DNA of 64,000 nucleotides from Curtobacterium guangdongense (GTDB lineage: Bacteria; Actinomycetota; Actinomycetes; Actinomycetales; Microbacteriaceae): NCBI RefSeq assembly GCF_049341845.1, contig NZ_JBMPIT010000008.1, positions 124,001 through 188,000 of the forward strand, read 5' to 3'. Numbering within the stretch: the stretch's first letter is position 1; each line of letters starts with the position of its first letter. Shown here in pieces: positions 15,697-23,884 of the stretch. Both the position numbers and the translations under genes were made by a program. The notes beneath the pieces were generated by a model. The model did not search any database. It was not told the DNA's origin and saw only the letters and a program-made list of their open reading frames with translations.

Positions 15697-16688
15697 CGTC
15701 ACGTGGCCACCGCGCAGTGCTGACCGACTCGGGAGCGCCGCTGCCGGTGCCGCCGCCGACGTCCGGTCCGATCGCGATCCTGCCCTCGCCGGCCGACCTC
15801 CACGTGTCGGCCGTGTCCGACGCCGGTGGCACCGTCGCCCCGCTCGACGGCGACACGCGTGGGATCGTGTGGCTCGACCCGCGGGACCCCTCCGGTCTCG
15901 AGTCCGCGCTGGACTCCGCACCCGGTGTGACCTGGGTGCAGCTGCCGTTCGCCGGCGTCGACGCGTTCGCACACCTGATCTCCGCGCACGGGGACCGCGT
16001 GCTCTTCACCTCGGCCAAGGGGGCGTACGCGGAGCCGGTCGCCGAGCACGCCCTCGCGCTGACCCTCGCGACGCTGCGGGTCCTGCCCGCGCGAGCCCGG
16101 GCGACCTCGTGGGCGACCGAACCCGAGGGGGTGTCGCTGTACGGCCGGAACGTGCTCGTCATCGGCGCGGGTGGCATCGCGCTGGAGTACATGCGGCTGC
16201 TGGCACCCTTCGACGTGGACGTGACGGTCGTCCGCCGGTCGACCTCGCCGGTGCCGGGTGCGTCCCGCACGGTGACGACCGACGACCTCGACGACGTGCT
16301 GCCGTCCGCCGACGTCGTGATGATCGCCGCGGCGATGACCTCCGGGACCGCAAAGCTCTTCGGCGCGGCGCAGTTCGCGCGCATGAAGCCGACCGCGCGT
16401 CTCGTGAACATCGCCCGCGGCGGCCTCGTCGACACGGACGCGCTCGTCGACGCCCTCCGCGCCGGGGAGATCGCCGGCGCCGGCGTCGACGTGACCGACC
16501 CGGAGCCCCTGCCCGACGGACACCCGCTGTGGGAGACGCCCGGGGCGATCATCACGCCGCACCAGGCGGACACACCGGAGATGGTGGCGCCGTTGCTCGC
16601 CGAGCGGGTGCGGGCGAACGTGGCGGCGTTCCTCGCGGAGTCGGGATCCGGCTTCGTCGGCGTCGTGGACCCGGTCGCCGGGTACTGA
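15693..16688 (+). CDS. D-isomer-specific 2-hydroxyacid dehydrogenase
   Basis: An NAD-dependent oxidoreductase of 331 residues. The dinucleotide-binding segment is VLVIGAGGIALEYMRLL, with VVRRS ending the second strand (an Arg there hints at NADP use). The catalytic Arg is in NIARGGLVDTDALV, the acid in DVTDPEPLPDGHPLW and the His in ITPHQA. The first 25 residues are Pro-rich. It is translationally coupled to the third ATPase. Substrate unknown; coupling to a transporter suggests work on an imported compound (inference). Confidence 0.88.
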   Translation: MTSRGHRAVLTDSGAPLPVPPPTSGPIAILPSPADLHVSAVSDAGGTVAPLDGDTRGIVWLDPRDPSGLESALDSAPGVTWVQLPFAGVDAFAHLISAHGDRVLFTSAKGAYAEPVAEHALALTLATLRVLPARARATSWATEPEGVSLYGRNVLVIGAGGIALEYMRLLAPFDVDVTVVRRSTSPVPGASRTVTTDDLDDVLPSADVVMIAAAMTSGTAKLFGAAQFARMKPTARLVNIARGGLVDTDALVDALRAGEIAGAGVDVTDPEPLPDGHPLWETPGAIITPHQADTPEMVAPLLAERVRANVAAFLAESGSGFVGVVDPVAGY

Positions 16689-16743
16689 CGTGCGGCGCGC
16701 CCGGGGTGCGTGCCGGATGCGCGGGGAGCGTCCGTTGTCCTGC

Positions 16744-16749
16744 TATGCT
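16744..16749 (+). promoter_or_regulatory. -10 element of tRNA-Asn
   Basis: TATGCT 42 bp before the tRNA, in the short gap after the dehydrogenase gene. It is the only AT-rich hexamer there. Confidence 0.4.
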
Positions 16750-16791
16750 GTTACCCGTTGTTCAGACCGGGTCACCCGGAAGCGCAACTGA

Positions 16792-16864
16792 TCCTCGATA
16801 GCTCAATTGGCAGAGCAGCCGGCTGTTAACCGGCAGGTTGTTGGTTCGAGTCCAACTCGGGGAG
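16792..16864 (+). tRNA. tRNA-Asn (GTT)
   Basis: Cloverleaf folded by hand. The acceptor is TCCTCGA with TCGGGGA, the anticodon stem GCCGG/CCGGC encloses loop CTGTTAA with anticodon GTT, and the T-arm is GTTGG-TTCGAGT-CCAAC. The discriminator base is G and CCA is not encoded. Confidence 0.96.
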
Positions 16865-16869
16865 CGTCA

Positions 16870-16905
16870 GGCCCCCACCGTCCGCGGTGGGGGCCTCTTC
16901 GTTTC
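16870..16905 (+). terminator. Terminator of tRNA-Asn
   Basis: GGCCCCCACC (16870-16879) pairs with GGTGGGGGCC (16886-16895) around a 6-nt loop, followed by TCTTCGTTT. It starts 5 nt after the tRNA. Confidence 0.85.
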
Positions 16906-16997
16906 CCTGACGGGCGTTAGAGTGCTCTGGGCGATCCCGCGCCCCCGCACCATCGTGCGCACGTTGCGCCCGCTGCCCGAGGAGACCGACGATCACC

Positions 16998-19052
16998 GTG
17001 CCGACTGCCGACCGCTCGCGTCGCGTGGCGTACCCGTCCCGGCTCCGCGGCGACATCCAGGGACTCCGCGCCCTCGCCGTGCTCCTGGTCGTCGCCGACC
17101 ACCTCGTGGCGATCCCGACCGGTGGGTACGTCGGCGTCGACGTGTTCTTCGTCATCAGCGGCTTCCTCATCACCGGGCAGTTGCTCCGGGACGTCGACCG
17201 GCACGGCCGGGTGCGGTTCGGGCGGTTCTGGCTGCACCGGGTCCGTCGCATCCTCCCGGCCGCGATGGCGACGATCGCGGTGACCGTCGTCGCTGCGTCG
17301 GTCGTGCTCGGCCCGACCCGGTTCCGGACCGTCGCCGTCGACGCGTTCTGGTCGACGGTCTCGCTCGCCAACTGGCACTTCGCCGCCGTCGGCACCGACT
17401 ACTCGCAGGCGAACGGCCCGGTCTCGCCGCTGCAGCACTTCTGGTCGCTCGGCGTGGAGGAGCAGTTCTACGCGGTGTGGCCCGTGCTCATCGCCGTGGT
17501 GCTCCTCGTCGCGAGGGGGCGGGCGTCACGTCGGTTGCTCGGCATCGTGCTCGCGGTCCTCGTCGTCGGGTCCTTCGGGTTCGCGGTGGTGCAGACCGCC
17601 ACGGAGCCGACCGTCGCCTACTTCTCGACCCTCACCCGCGGGTGGGAGCTCGCCGTCGGCGCGCTCGTCGCCGTCGTCTCCGGGCGACTCACCGGGCTCG
17701 GTCCACGGGTCCGCACGATCGGGGCGTGGGCCGGGCTCGCGGTCATCGTCGTCGGCGCGGTGCTGCTCGACTCCCGGACGCCGTTCCCCGGCCCGTGGGC
17801 GGTGCTGCCGGTGGTGGGTGCCGCGCTCGTGGTGGCCTCCGGAACCGGGGGAGCAGCACGGGGCACGTCCCCGCTCGCGAATCCCGTGACGGGGTGGATC
17901 GGCGACCGCTCCTACTCGATCTACCTCTGGCACTTCCCGGTGATCGTCCTCGCCGGTGCCGTGGTGCCGGAGGGCTCGAAACGGTACCTGCTCGCCGTGG
18001 TCGTCCTCACCGCCGCGCTGAGCGTCCTGTCGTACCGCTTCGTCGAGACCCCGATCCGGAGCTGGCGCGCCCCGGACGGATCACGCACCGGCCGGCGAGT
18101 GCGTCGTCGGGGGACCATCGCGGTCGCCGGAGTGCTCGCGGTCGTGGTCGCCGCCGGTGTGAGCGTCGCGACCGTCCGACCAGAGACCGTCGCGCCCGTG
18201 CCGACGATCGCGGGGTCGAGCGTCGGCGCCCGCCAGCTGACGCAGCAGATCGCGGCCGCGGCGAAGGCCACGGCGTGGCCGGCGGACCTGACCCCGACGA
18301 TCGACGCCGCGCCGACCGATGCGTCCGCGGCGATGACGGACACGCACTGCTTCAACCCCGCCGATCCGACCGACGCCACGCAGTGCACCGTGGGGTCCGG
18401 GAGCAAGACGGCCGTCGTGACGGGGGACTCCATCTCGATGGCGTGGCAGCCCGCGGTTCGCGCAGCGCTCGGTTCCGGGTGGCGGGTGCACGCGATCGGG
18501 TACTCGAACTGCCCGTTCATCGCCGCCGACGTCACCTACGCCCCCGCACCGTCGCAGGGCGCGCGCTGCACGGCGACACGGCAGGCCCGCATCGACCAGA
18601 TCAAGCGGCTGCACCCGGACGTGCTGGTGATCTCCGACCTCGAGCTCGGCATCGACCGGTTGAACTCCGGCGCCACCGGGGCGGAAGCCGTCCGGGAGTG
18701 GACGGCCGCGCGCGAGCAGATCATCGACCAGGTGCGGGGCTCGGTCGGCCGGGTCGTGCTCATCGCGCCGAACCCGGTCGGCCCGCCGCTGTCCTGCGCC
18801 GATGCGGGGGCCCCGCCGAGCGCGTGCGCCACGACGCCCTCCGACGCGTGGAAGCGCAAGGCCGAGGCCGACCGGGATGCGGCTGCCGCGACCGGCGCGA
18901 CGTTCGTCGACGCGACGGACTGGTTCTGCACGGACGCCGGTGTCTGCCCTCCGTTCGTCGGCCGGGTCCTCGTCCGGTGGGACGACGGTCACATGACGAC
19001 GACGTACGCGAAGTACATCGCGCCGCTGCTGCGCCGCGAGCTGCTCGGCTGA
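16998..19052 (+). CDS. Membrane acyltransferase 3 with C-terminal SGNH domain (OafA/OafB-like)
   Basis: A 684-residue O-acyltransferase that acylates cell-surface glycans. Residues about 15-370 form the acyltransferase-3 membrane domain with 10-11 helices: DIQGLRALAVLLVVADHL at the start, VGVDVFFVISGFLITG and RFWLHRVRRILPAA (the conserved Arg-rich loop). From about residue 440 comes an extracytoplasmic SGNH hydrolase-like domain with block I VVTGDSISMAW and the late WDDGHMTTTYA as the Asp-His block. GTG 16998 has GAGGAG about 12 nt upstream. The acceptor polysaccharide is unknown. Confidence 0.92.
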   Translation: MPTADRSRRVAYPSRLRGDIQGLRALAVLLVVADHLVAIPTGGYVGVDVFFVISGFLITGQLLRDVDRHGRVRFGRFWLHRVRRILPAAMATIAVTVVAASVVLGPTRFRTVAVDAFWSTVSLANWHFAAVGTDYSQANGPVSPLQHFWSLGVEEQFYAVWPVLIAVVLLVARGRASRRLLGIVLAVLVVGSFGFAVVQTATEPTVAYFSTLTRGWELAVGALVAVVSGRLTGLGPRVRTIGAWAGLAVIVVGAVLLDSRTPFPGPWAVLPVVGAALVVASGTGGAARGTSPLANPVTGWIGDRSYSIYLWHFPVIVLAGAVVPEGSKRYLLAVVVLTAALSVLSYRFVETPIRSWRAPDGSRTGRRVRRRGTIAVAGVLAVVVAAGVSVATVRPETVAPVPTIAGSSVGARQLTQQIAAAAKATAWPADLTPTIDAAPTDASAAMTDTHCFNPADPTDATQCTVGSGSKTAVVTGDSISMAWQPAVRAALGSGWRVHAIGYSNCPFIAADVTYAPAPSQGARCTATRQARIDQIKRLHPDVLVISDLELGIDRLNSGATGAEAVREWTAAREQIIDQVRGSVGRVVLIAPNPVGPPLSCADAGAPPSACATTPSDAWKRKAEADRDAAAATGATFVDATDWFCTDAGVCPPFVGRVLVRWDDGHMTTTYAKYIAPLLRRELLG

Positions 19053-19085
19053 GGGGTTCACGGCGGGCGTCGGGGCAGAGCCTGT

Positions 19086-19091
19086 TAGCGT
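19086..19091 (+). promoter_or_regulatory. -10 element of the lipoprotein gene (leaderless)
   Basis: TAGCGT ends 6 nt before GTG 19098. Confidence 0.5.
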
Positions 19092-19097
19092 TCTCAG

Positions 19098-19601
19098 GTG
19101 CACCTCATCCGTCGAACCGTCCGCGCGGCGCTCTGCCTCGCGGTGGCGGGGGTCGTCGTGGGCGGGATCGCCGGGTGCACGGCGGGGGCCGAGTCCGAGC
19201 CGGACGACTCCGTCGACAGCACGCCGTCCTCTTCGGTCGCGGCATCGGGCACGGCACCGATGGTGTTCGCGTTCGTCTGCCAGGACGACGGGGTGCCGAG
19301 CCGCACGGAGACGTTCACGACCTACTCGGCGGTGTGGGAAGCCGAGCGGACCGACTGCCGGGCGCAGCGCATCACGGGGACCGAGGCGTCGGCGCAGCAG
19401 CAGGACGCGGTGGACGCCACGGCGGGGGAGTCGACGATCGAGCAACTCGCGGCGACCTGCGCGGTGTCCGGGGCGGCGCCGTGGACGACCCCGATCGAGT
19501 CGGCTGCCGAGGCGCGGACCGCCGCCGGACTCGCGATCTACTGCCCGGGGCATCCGGAGATGAAGCACCTGCGCGACGCGATCGCGGCGTACCGGGGCTG
19601 A
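19098..19601 (+). CDS. Putative lipoprotein, unknown function
   Basis: A 167-residue secreted protein. The signal peptide runs RRTVRAALCLAVAGVVVGG to a lipobox GIAGC (Cys27). A Ser/Asp/Glu-rich linker follows and then a small domain with four cysteines: FVCQDDG, TDCRAQ, ATCAVSG and IYCPGHPEMKHL. The cysteines could form two disulfides outside the cell. I recognise no family, although the C-terminal PGHP is found in several short actinobacterial lipoproteins. It is convergent with def; a short hairpin (19617-19632) lies between the two stops. Confidence 0.75.
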   Translation: MHLIRRTVRAALCLAVAGVVVGGIAGCTAGAESEPDDSVDSTPSSSVAASGTAPMVFAFVCQDDGVPSRTETFTTYSAVWEAERTDCRAQRITGTEASAQQQDAVDATAGESTIEQLAATCAVSGAAPWTTPIESAAEARTAAGLAIYCPGHPEMKHLRDAIAAYRG

Positions 19602-19632
19602 GTCGAGCCTCCAGGCCGGGCCCGACGGCCCG

Positions 19633-20208
19633 TCAGCCCTCCGGGTGGTCGCGGCCGGGCAGCCAGGACTTGCCCGGTCCGCCCCAGCTCTGCTTCTTGA
19701 CGGACTTCAGGGACTGTTTGAAGTACGGGTGCACGAGCCGGTCCGCGTAGAGCACGCCGTCGAGGTGGTCGTACTCGTGCTGGAAGATGCGCGCGAGCCA
19801 GCCGTGCGCCTCGATCTCGAACGGTTCGCCGTGCTCGTCGACCGCGCGCAGCAGGGCCCCGTCGCTCCGGCGCAGCGGGAACCGGTCACCGGGGATGGAG
19901 AGGCAGCCCTCGGACTCCTCGTCCTCGTCCAGTTCCTCAACAGACTCGGGCACCGGCGGCGTGATCCACAGAACGGGGTTCACCGCTGCGCCGCGCCAGA
20001 GCACGCCGTCATCATCGGTCCATGAGTAGACGAAGAGCCGCTTGCCGACACCGACCTGCGGGCCGGCGAGCCCCACACCAGGCGCCAGGTCCATCGTCTC
20101 GAACATGTCCGCCACCAGGGAGCGCAGGTCGTCGTCGAAGACGGTGACCTCGTCGGCGCGGTCGTGCAGGACGGGTTCACCGGTGATCCGGATGGGGAGG
20201 ACGGCCAT
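19633..20208 (-). CDS. def: Peptide deformylase
   Basis: Removes the formyl group from nascent N-formylmethionine. All three metalloenzyme motifs are present in 191 residues: motif 1 GVGLAGPQVG, motif 2 EGCLS (metal-binding Cys) and motif 3 HEYDH (two metal-binding His and the catalytic Glu). The Glu/Asp-rich insert before motif 2 (VEELDEDEESEGCLS) is a small peculiarity. It is divergent from the DMT transporter. The minus-strand -10 TAACCT ends 6 nt before the ATG, implying a leaderless mRNA. Confidence 0.97.
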   Translation of the reverse strand: MAVLPIRITGEPVLHDRADEVTVFDDDLRSLVADMFETMDLAPGVGLAGPQVGVGKRLFVYSWTDDDGVLWRGAAVNPVLWITPPVPESVEELDEDEESEGCLSIPGDRFPLRRSDGALLRAVDEHGEPFEIEAHGWLARIFQHEYDHLDGVLYADRLVHPYFKQSLKSVKKQSWGGPGKSWLPGRDHPEG

Positions 20209-20214
20209 TCACCC

Positions 20215-20241
20215 AGGTTATCGGGAGCGGTCGGATAGCCT
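20215..20241. promoter_or_regulatory. Back-to-back leaderless promoters of def and the DMT transporter
   Basis: Minus-strand TAACCT (20215-20220) is 6 nt from the def ATG. Plus-strand TAGCCT (20236-20241) is 6 nt from the DMT GTG. The whole divergent region is 39 bp. Confidence 0.55.
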
Positions 20242-20247
20242 CGACGC

Positions 20248-21162
20248 GTGACGACGGACCTCCAGCTCCCGGACGCGGTGAACAACCTCACCCCGTTCCA
20301 GGCGCTCATGATCCCGGTCGCGCTCATCGGCGCGGTGTTCCTGTCCCTCGGTGCCCAGTTCCAGGCCCGCGGGGTCAAGCGGGTCGAAGCGCGCCTCGGC
20401 AAGCAGTCGAAGGGCCTCAGCGTCCGGCACGTCCTCGGGCTGATCTCGAGCGGGTACTGGGTGCTCGGCACGATCATGCTCGGCGTCGCCGTGGTCCTGC
20501 AGCTGATCAGCATCACCTACGCGCCGCTCATCGTCGTCCAGCCGCTCGGCGCCGTGGCGCTCGTCATCACGACCTGGTTCTCGTCGCGGTCCTCCGGGGT
20601 CCCCCTCGGGCGACAGGCGCGGCGCGCGGTGTGGACGTGCATCATCGGCGTCGGCCTGTTCGTCGCGATCGCGGCGTTCGTCGGGCACGAGAGCCCGATC
20701 ACCCGTGCCCAGCTCGTGACCGTGCTGATCATCCTCGCAGTGGTCCTCGTGCTCGTCCTCGTGTCGTTCCGCGTCGTCGCGAAGCACAAGAGCGCGCTGT
20801 ACTACATCATCGGCGCCGGGGTGCTCTACGGCTTCGTGGCGACCCTGGCGAAGGTCACCCTGAACCGGTTCGTCAACCACACGTTCGACTGGCTCACCGT
20901 CCTGGCGATCATCGGCGTCATCGTCGCGGCATCGCTCGGCGGGTACTTCGTGCAGAACGCCTACTCGGCGGGGTCCGCGGACCTCGTCATCGCCGGCCTG
21001 ACCGTGGTGGATCCGATCGTCGCCGTCGGCATCGGCGTGATCGTCCTCGGCGAGGCCGCCGGCGCACCGTCGTTCGCCGTCGTCGGGTTCGTCGTCGCCG
21101 CAGCGATCGCGGTGACCGGTGTCTTCATGCTCGCGAAGTACCACCCGGAAGCCAGGCGCTGA
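20248..21162 (+). CDS. DMT-superfamily transporter (EamA/NIPA-like)
   Basis: An integral membrane protein of 304 residues with about nine to ten helices, from LMIPVALIGAVFLSLGAQFQ near the N-terminus to VVGFVVAAAIAVTGVFMLAKY at the C-terminus. The repeat halves PLIVVQPLGAVALVI and LVIAGLTVVDPIVAVGIGVI match the paired DMT signature. The pattern QARGVKRVE after the first helix is typical of the NIPA-like subgroup, some members of which move Mg2+. Substrate unknown. It ends upstream of the glycosyltransferase, whose own -10 (TAGCGT, 21234-21239) is visible. Confidence 0.85.
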   Translation: MTTDLQLPDAVNNLTPFQALMIPVALIGAVFLSLGAQFQARGVKRVEARLGKQSKGLSVRHVLGLISSGYWVLGTIMLGVAVVLQLISITYAPLIVVQPLGAVALVITTWFSSRSSGVPLGRQARRAVWTCIIGVGLFVAIAAFVGHESPITRAQLVTVLIILAVVLVLVLVSFRVVAKHKSALYYIIGAGVLYGFVATLAKVTLNRFVNHTFDWLTVLAIIGVIVAASLGGYFVQNAYSAGSADLVIAGLTVVDPIVAVGIGVIVLGEAAGAPSFAVVGFVVAAAIAVTGVFMLAKYHPEARR

Positions 21163-21315
21163 CCGACGCCGTCCCCCTGGGGGAGGGCACCCCGTCCACC
21201 GCGCGGCTGACGCGGTCGCGCATCGGCGTACGGTAGCGTTTCAGACCCAGACCAACCCCGGCGCGTCGGACCAGCGACCCGCCGGATGCAGGCCCAGGAG
21301 AGGACGACGCCCGCC

Positions 21316-22497
21316 GTGTCAGGAGACGCCACCCCCACCGGACGCCCGCTGCGCATCCTCATCGCCGCAGACACCTTCTCACCGGACGTCAACGGCGCTG
21401 CCACCTTCACGGAGCAGCTCGCCGTCGGCCTCGCCGAGCGCGGCCACGAGGTCCACATCATCGCCCCGGCCGCCAACCGGCACCACGGCACCTTCGACGA
21501 GGAGCACCGCGGGGTCACCCTCGTCGTGCACCGGCTCAAGTCGTACAAGTGGCCGCTGCACGCCTGGCTGCGCTTCGCGTGGCCGTGGAGCGTCCGGAAG
21601 CACACCGCGCCCATCATCGACGCGATCAAGCCCGACGTGCTGCACATCCAGTCGCACATCATCGTCGGCCGCGGCGTCGCCCGGGAAGCACACGACCGGG
21701 GCATCCGGATCATCGCGACGAACCACTTCATGCCCGAGAACCTCCTCGAGTACACCCCGTTCGGTCGCTTCACGCTGCCGATCGCGCTGAAGATCGCGTG
21801 GAACGACGCTGCCCGCACCTACCGGCTCGCCGATGCCATCACGACGCCGACGAACCTGGCCGCCGACTACCTCCGCGAAGCCATCGCCGGACAGCGCGTG
21901 CTCGCGATCTCCTGCGGCATCGACGCTTCCCGCTACGTCGCGCGAGAGGGGCGTCCGGCGAACAACGAGATCGTCTTCGTCGGCCGCGTCGCTCCGGAGA
22001 AGAACCTCGACGTCCTGTTCCGGGCACTGCCGCTGCTCCCCGCCGAGCTCGGCGCGCGCATCACGATCGTCGGTGACGGCGAGATGATCCCGAAGCTGAC
22101 CGCGCTGTCGAAGGAGCTCGGCATCGAGGACCGGGTGACGTTCCTCGGGTTCGTCTCCGACGAGGTGAAGTTCCGCACCCTGACGAACGCCACGGTGTTC
22201 GCGATGCCGTCCACGGCTGAGCTGCAGAGCATCTCCTCGCTCGAGGCGATGGCGTCCGGCCTGCCCGTCGTCGTCGCGAACTCGATGGCGTTGCCGCACC
22301 TGGTCGACGGCAACGGGTACCTGTTCGAGCCCGGTGACGAGCGCGACCTCGCCGACAAGCTCGCGAAGGTGCTGACGGCCTCGGACGAGGATTACGTCGG
22401 TCTCCGAGAGCGCAGCCTGGCCATGATCGAGGCGCACGACATCAACCGCACGCTCGCGACGTTCGAGTCGCTGTATCGTGGGGAGCCGGTGGCCTAG
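21316..22497 (+). CDS. Glycosyltransferase family 4 (PimB/GT-B type)
   Basis: About 393 residues of GT-B fold transferring a sugar from a nucleotide donor. The acceptor domain starts with LRILIAADTFSPDVNGAATF, and ATNHFMPENLL is similar to mannosyl- and glucosyl-diacylglycerol transferases of Actinobacteria. The donor domain contains FVGRVAPEKNLDVLFRAL, IVGDGE and the E-x7-E element in TAELQSISSLEAMASGLPVV. The frame opens at ATG 21286, but AGGAGAGG (21296-21303) lies inside that extension, so GTG 21316 is my preferred start. Likely role: cell-envelope glycolipid synthesis (inference). Confidence 0.9.
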   Translation: MSGDATPTGRPLRILIAADTFSPDVNGAATFTEQLAVGLAERGHEVHIIAPAANRHHGTFDEEHRGVTLVVHRLKSYKWPLHAWLRFAWPWSVRKHTAPIIDAIKPDVLHIQSHIIVGRGVAREAHDRGIRIIATNHFMPENLLEYTPFGRFTLPIALKIAWNDAARTYRLADAITTPTNLAADYLREAIAGQRVLAISCGIDASRYVAREGRPANNEIVFVGRVAPEKNLDVLFRALPLLPAELGARITIVGDGEMIPKLTALSKELGIEDRVTFLGFVSDEVKFRTLTNATVFAMPSTAELQSISSLEAMASGLPVVVANSMALPHLVDGNGYLFEPGDERDLADKLAKVLTASDEDYVGLRERSLAMIEAHDINRTLATFESLYRGEPVA

Positions 22498-22508
22498 GCT
22501 CCCGACGA

Positions 22509-22582
22509 GGGGCGGTAGCCAAGCTGGTCAAGGCAGTCTGCTCATAACGGAACGATCGCGGGTTCGAGTCCCGCCCGCCCCA
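22509..22582 (+). tRNA. tRNA-Met (CAT), elongator type
   Basis: Hand fold: acceptor GGGGCGG/CCGCCCC, D-arm GCC...GGC, anticodon loop CTCATAA with CAT, and T-arm GCGGG-TTCGAGT-CCCGC. G1-C72 pairing excludes the initiator. The anticodon stem has a G-A mismatch at its base. CAT could also be read as tRNA-Ile2 (lysidine form); I cannot exclude that. CCA is not encoded. Confidence 0.85.
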
Positions 22583-22750
22583 CGTAGTCGCAACGAAGCG
22601 CGGGTTCAACAAGCTCCGAGACACCGGCCCGCCTCCGTAGTCGCTACGAAAAGCGGGTTCGAGAAGCTCCGAGACACCGGCCCGCCCCACGTAGTCGCAA
22701 CCCACCGCGGGTTCGAGACGATTCGAAAGGCGGGCCCGCCCCACGTGCAC
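22558..22750 (+). repeat. Degenerate tandem repeats derived from the tRNA 3' end
   Basis: The tRNA T-arm plus 3' flank recurs three more times. The segment GCGGGTTC starts at 22558 (in the tRNA), 22600, 22653 and 22707, and each copy ends with CCCGCC(T/CC)CCACGT or CGTAGTCGCAAC. Spacing is 42, 53 and 54 nt. The middle two units have an enlarged loop sharing AGCTCCGAGACACCGG. The last copy runs into the GTG start of the next gene. Confidence 0.8.
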
Positions 22751-23884
22751 CTCCCCACACGCAAGCGGAACAACCACGACGACGAGCCGACGCCGGGCCC
22801 GACCCCGAACGTGACGTTCGAGGCGTCCCGGTCAGGCACCGGCGTGCGCGTCAACGCCTTCCGCATCGGGTTCATGGGCGGCATCGGCGTCCTCGTCGCG
22901 CTGCTCGCCGGTGCCCTCATCGGCCAGCTGTCGACCGTCCTCGTCTACATCGGCGTCGCGCTGTTCATCGCCCTCGGCCTCGACCCGCTCGTCACGTTCC
23001 TCGAGCGCTACATCCCACGGTGGGCCGCGATCCTGGCGGTCGTCGTCGTGGTGCTCGGAGCGTTCGTGGGCATCGTGTTCGCCGTCGTGCCGATCATCGT
23101 CAACCAGGCGACGAACCTGGTGCACAACTTCCCGGAGATCGTCGAGGACATCTCCAAGCAGGACTGGGTGCAGAACCTGTCGAAGCAGCTCGCCGGCTCG
23201 TTCGACCTGACCCACGCGCTGCAGTCGGTCCAGTCGTTCGCCGAGGACCCGGGCAACCTCCTGAGCCTCGGAGGCGGGATCCTCGCGGTCGGCAGCGGCA
23301 TCCTGTCCGGGCTGACAGGCGTGCTCATCGTCCTCATCCTGATGCTCTACTTCCTGGCGTCGATGCGGAGCATGAAGAGCATGCTGTACCGCTTCGTGCC
23401 TGCGTCTCGTCGCCAGAACTTCGTCGACGTCAGCGAAGAGGTGACGTCCTCGGTGGGTCGCTACGTCGTCGGCCAGATCTCGCAGGCAGCGATCAACGGG
23501 ATCCTCAGCCTGGTGTTCCTGCTCATCATCGGCGCGCCGCTGCCGGTCCTGCTGGCCACGTTCGCGTTCATGGGCTCCCTGATCCCGCTCGTCGGGACTC
23601 TCGGTGCCGCGATCGTGATCTCGCTGCTCTGCCTCTTCGCCTCGCCGGCGACCGCACTGGCTGCGGCGATCTACTACCTCGTGTACATGCAGGTGGAGTC
23701 GTACGTCATCTCCCCGCGCATCATGTCCCGTGCCGTGCAGGTCCCCGGCGCCCTCGTCGTCATCGCCGCGGTCGCCGGGGCCACGATCGGCGGGGTGCTC
23801 GGCGCGCTCGTCGCCGTGCCGATCGCCGCGTCGGTGATCATCATCGTGCAGAAGGTCATCTACCCGAGGCAGGAGCAGGCATGA
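22745..23884 (+). CDS. AI-2E family transporter (PerM/YdiK-like permease)
   Basis: A 379-residue membrane protein with about eight helices in the usual layout. A pair lies near residues 40-85 (GVLVALLAGALIGQL, VLVYIGVALFIALGLDPLV), and another helix is at RWAAILAVVVVVLGAFVGIV. A long extracytoplasmic domain follows, and the C-terminal cluster contains the conserved PLVGTLGAAIVISL and LVAVPIAASVIIIV. The family exports small molecules or ions; the substrate here is unknown. The GTG start sits in the last repeat copy after the tRNA; a later start would cut the first helix. It overlaps the DUF1684 gene by 4 bp. Confidence 0.88.
   Translation: MHLPTRKRNNHDDEPTPGPTPNVTFEASRSGTGVRVNAFRIGFMGGIGVLVALLAGALIGQLSTVLVYIGVALFIALGLDPLVTFLERYIPRWAAILAVVVVVLGAFVGIVFAVVPIIVNQATNLVHNFPEIVEDISKQDWVQNLSKQLAGSFDLTHALQSVQSFAEDPGNLLSLGGGILAVGSGILSGLTGVLIVLILMLYFLASMRSMKSMLYRFVPASRRQNFVDVSEEVTSSVGRYVVGQISQAAINGILSLVFLLIIGAPLPVLLATFAFMGSLIPLVGTLGAAIVISLLCLFASPATALAAAIYYLVYMQVESYVISPRIMSRAVQVPGALVVIAAVAGATIGGVLGALVAVPIAASVIIIVQKVIYPRQEQA

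Noticed and set aside
22558..22750. Considered as a CRISPR array
   Set aside because: Unit length varies, the repeats include tRNA sequence, there are no unique spacers of even size and no cas genes.
22442..22777. Minus-strand 111-codon frame with a GGRDSNPR-type segment
   Set aside because: That peptide is the usual artefact of translating a tRNA 3' end in reverse; the frame reflects the repeats.
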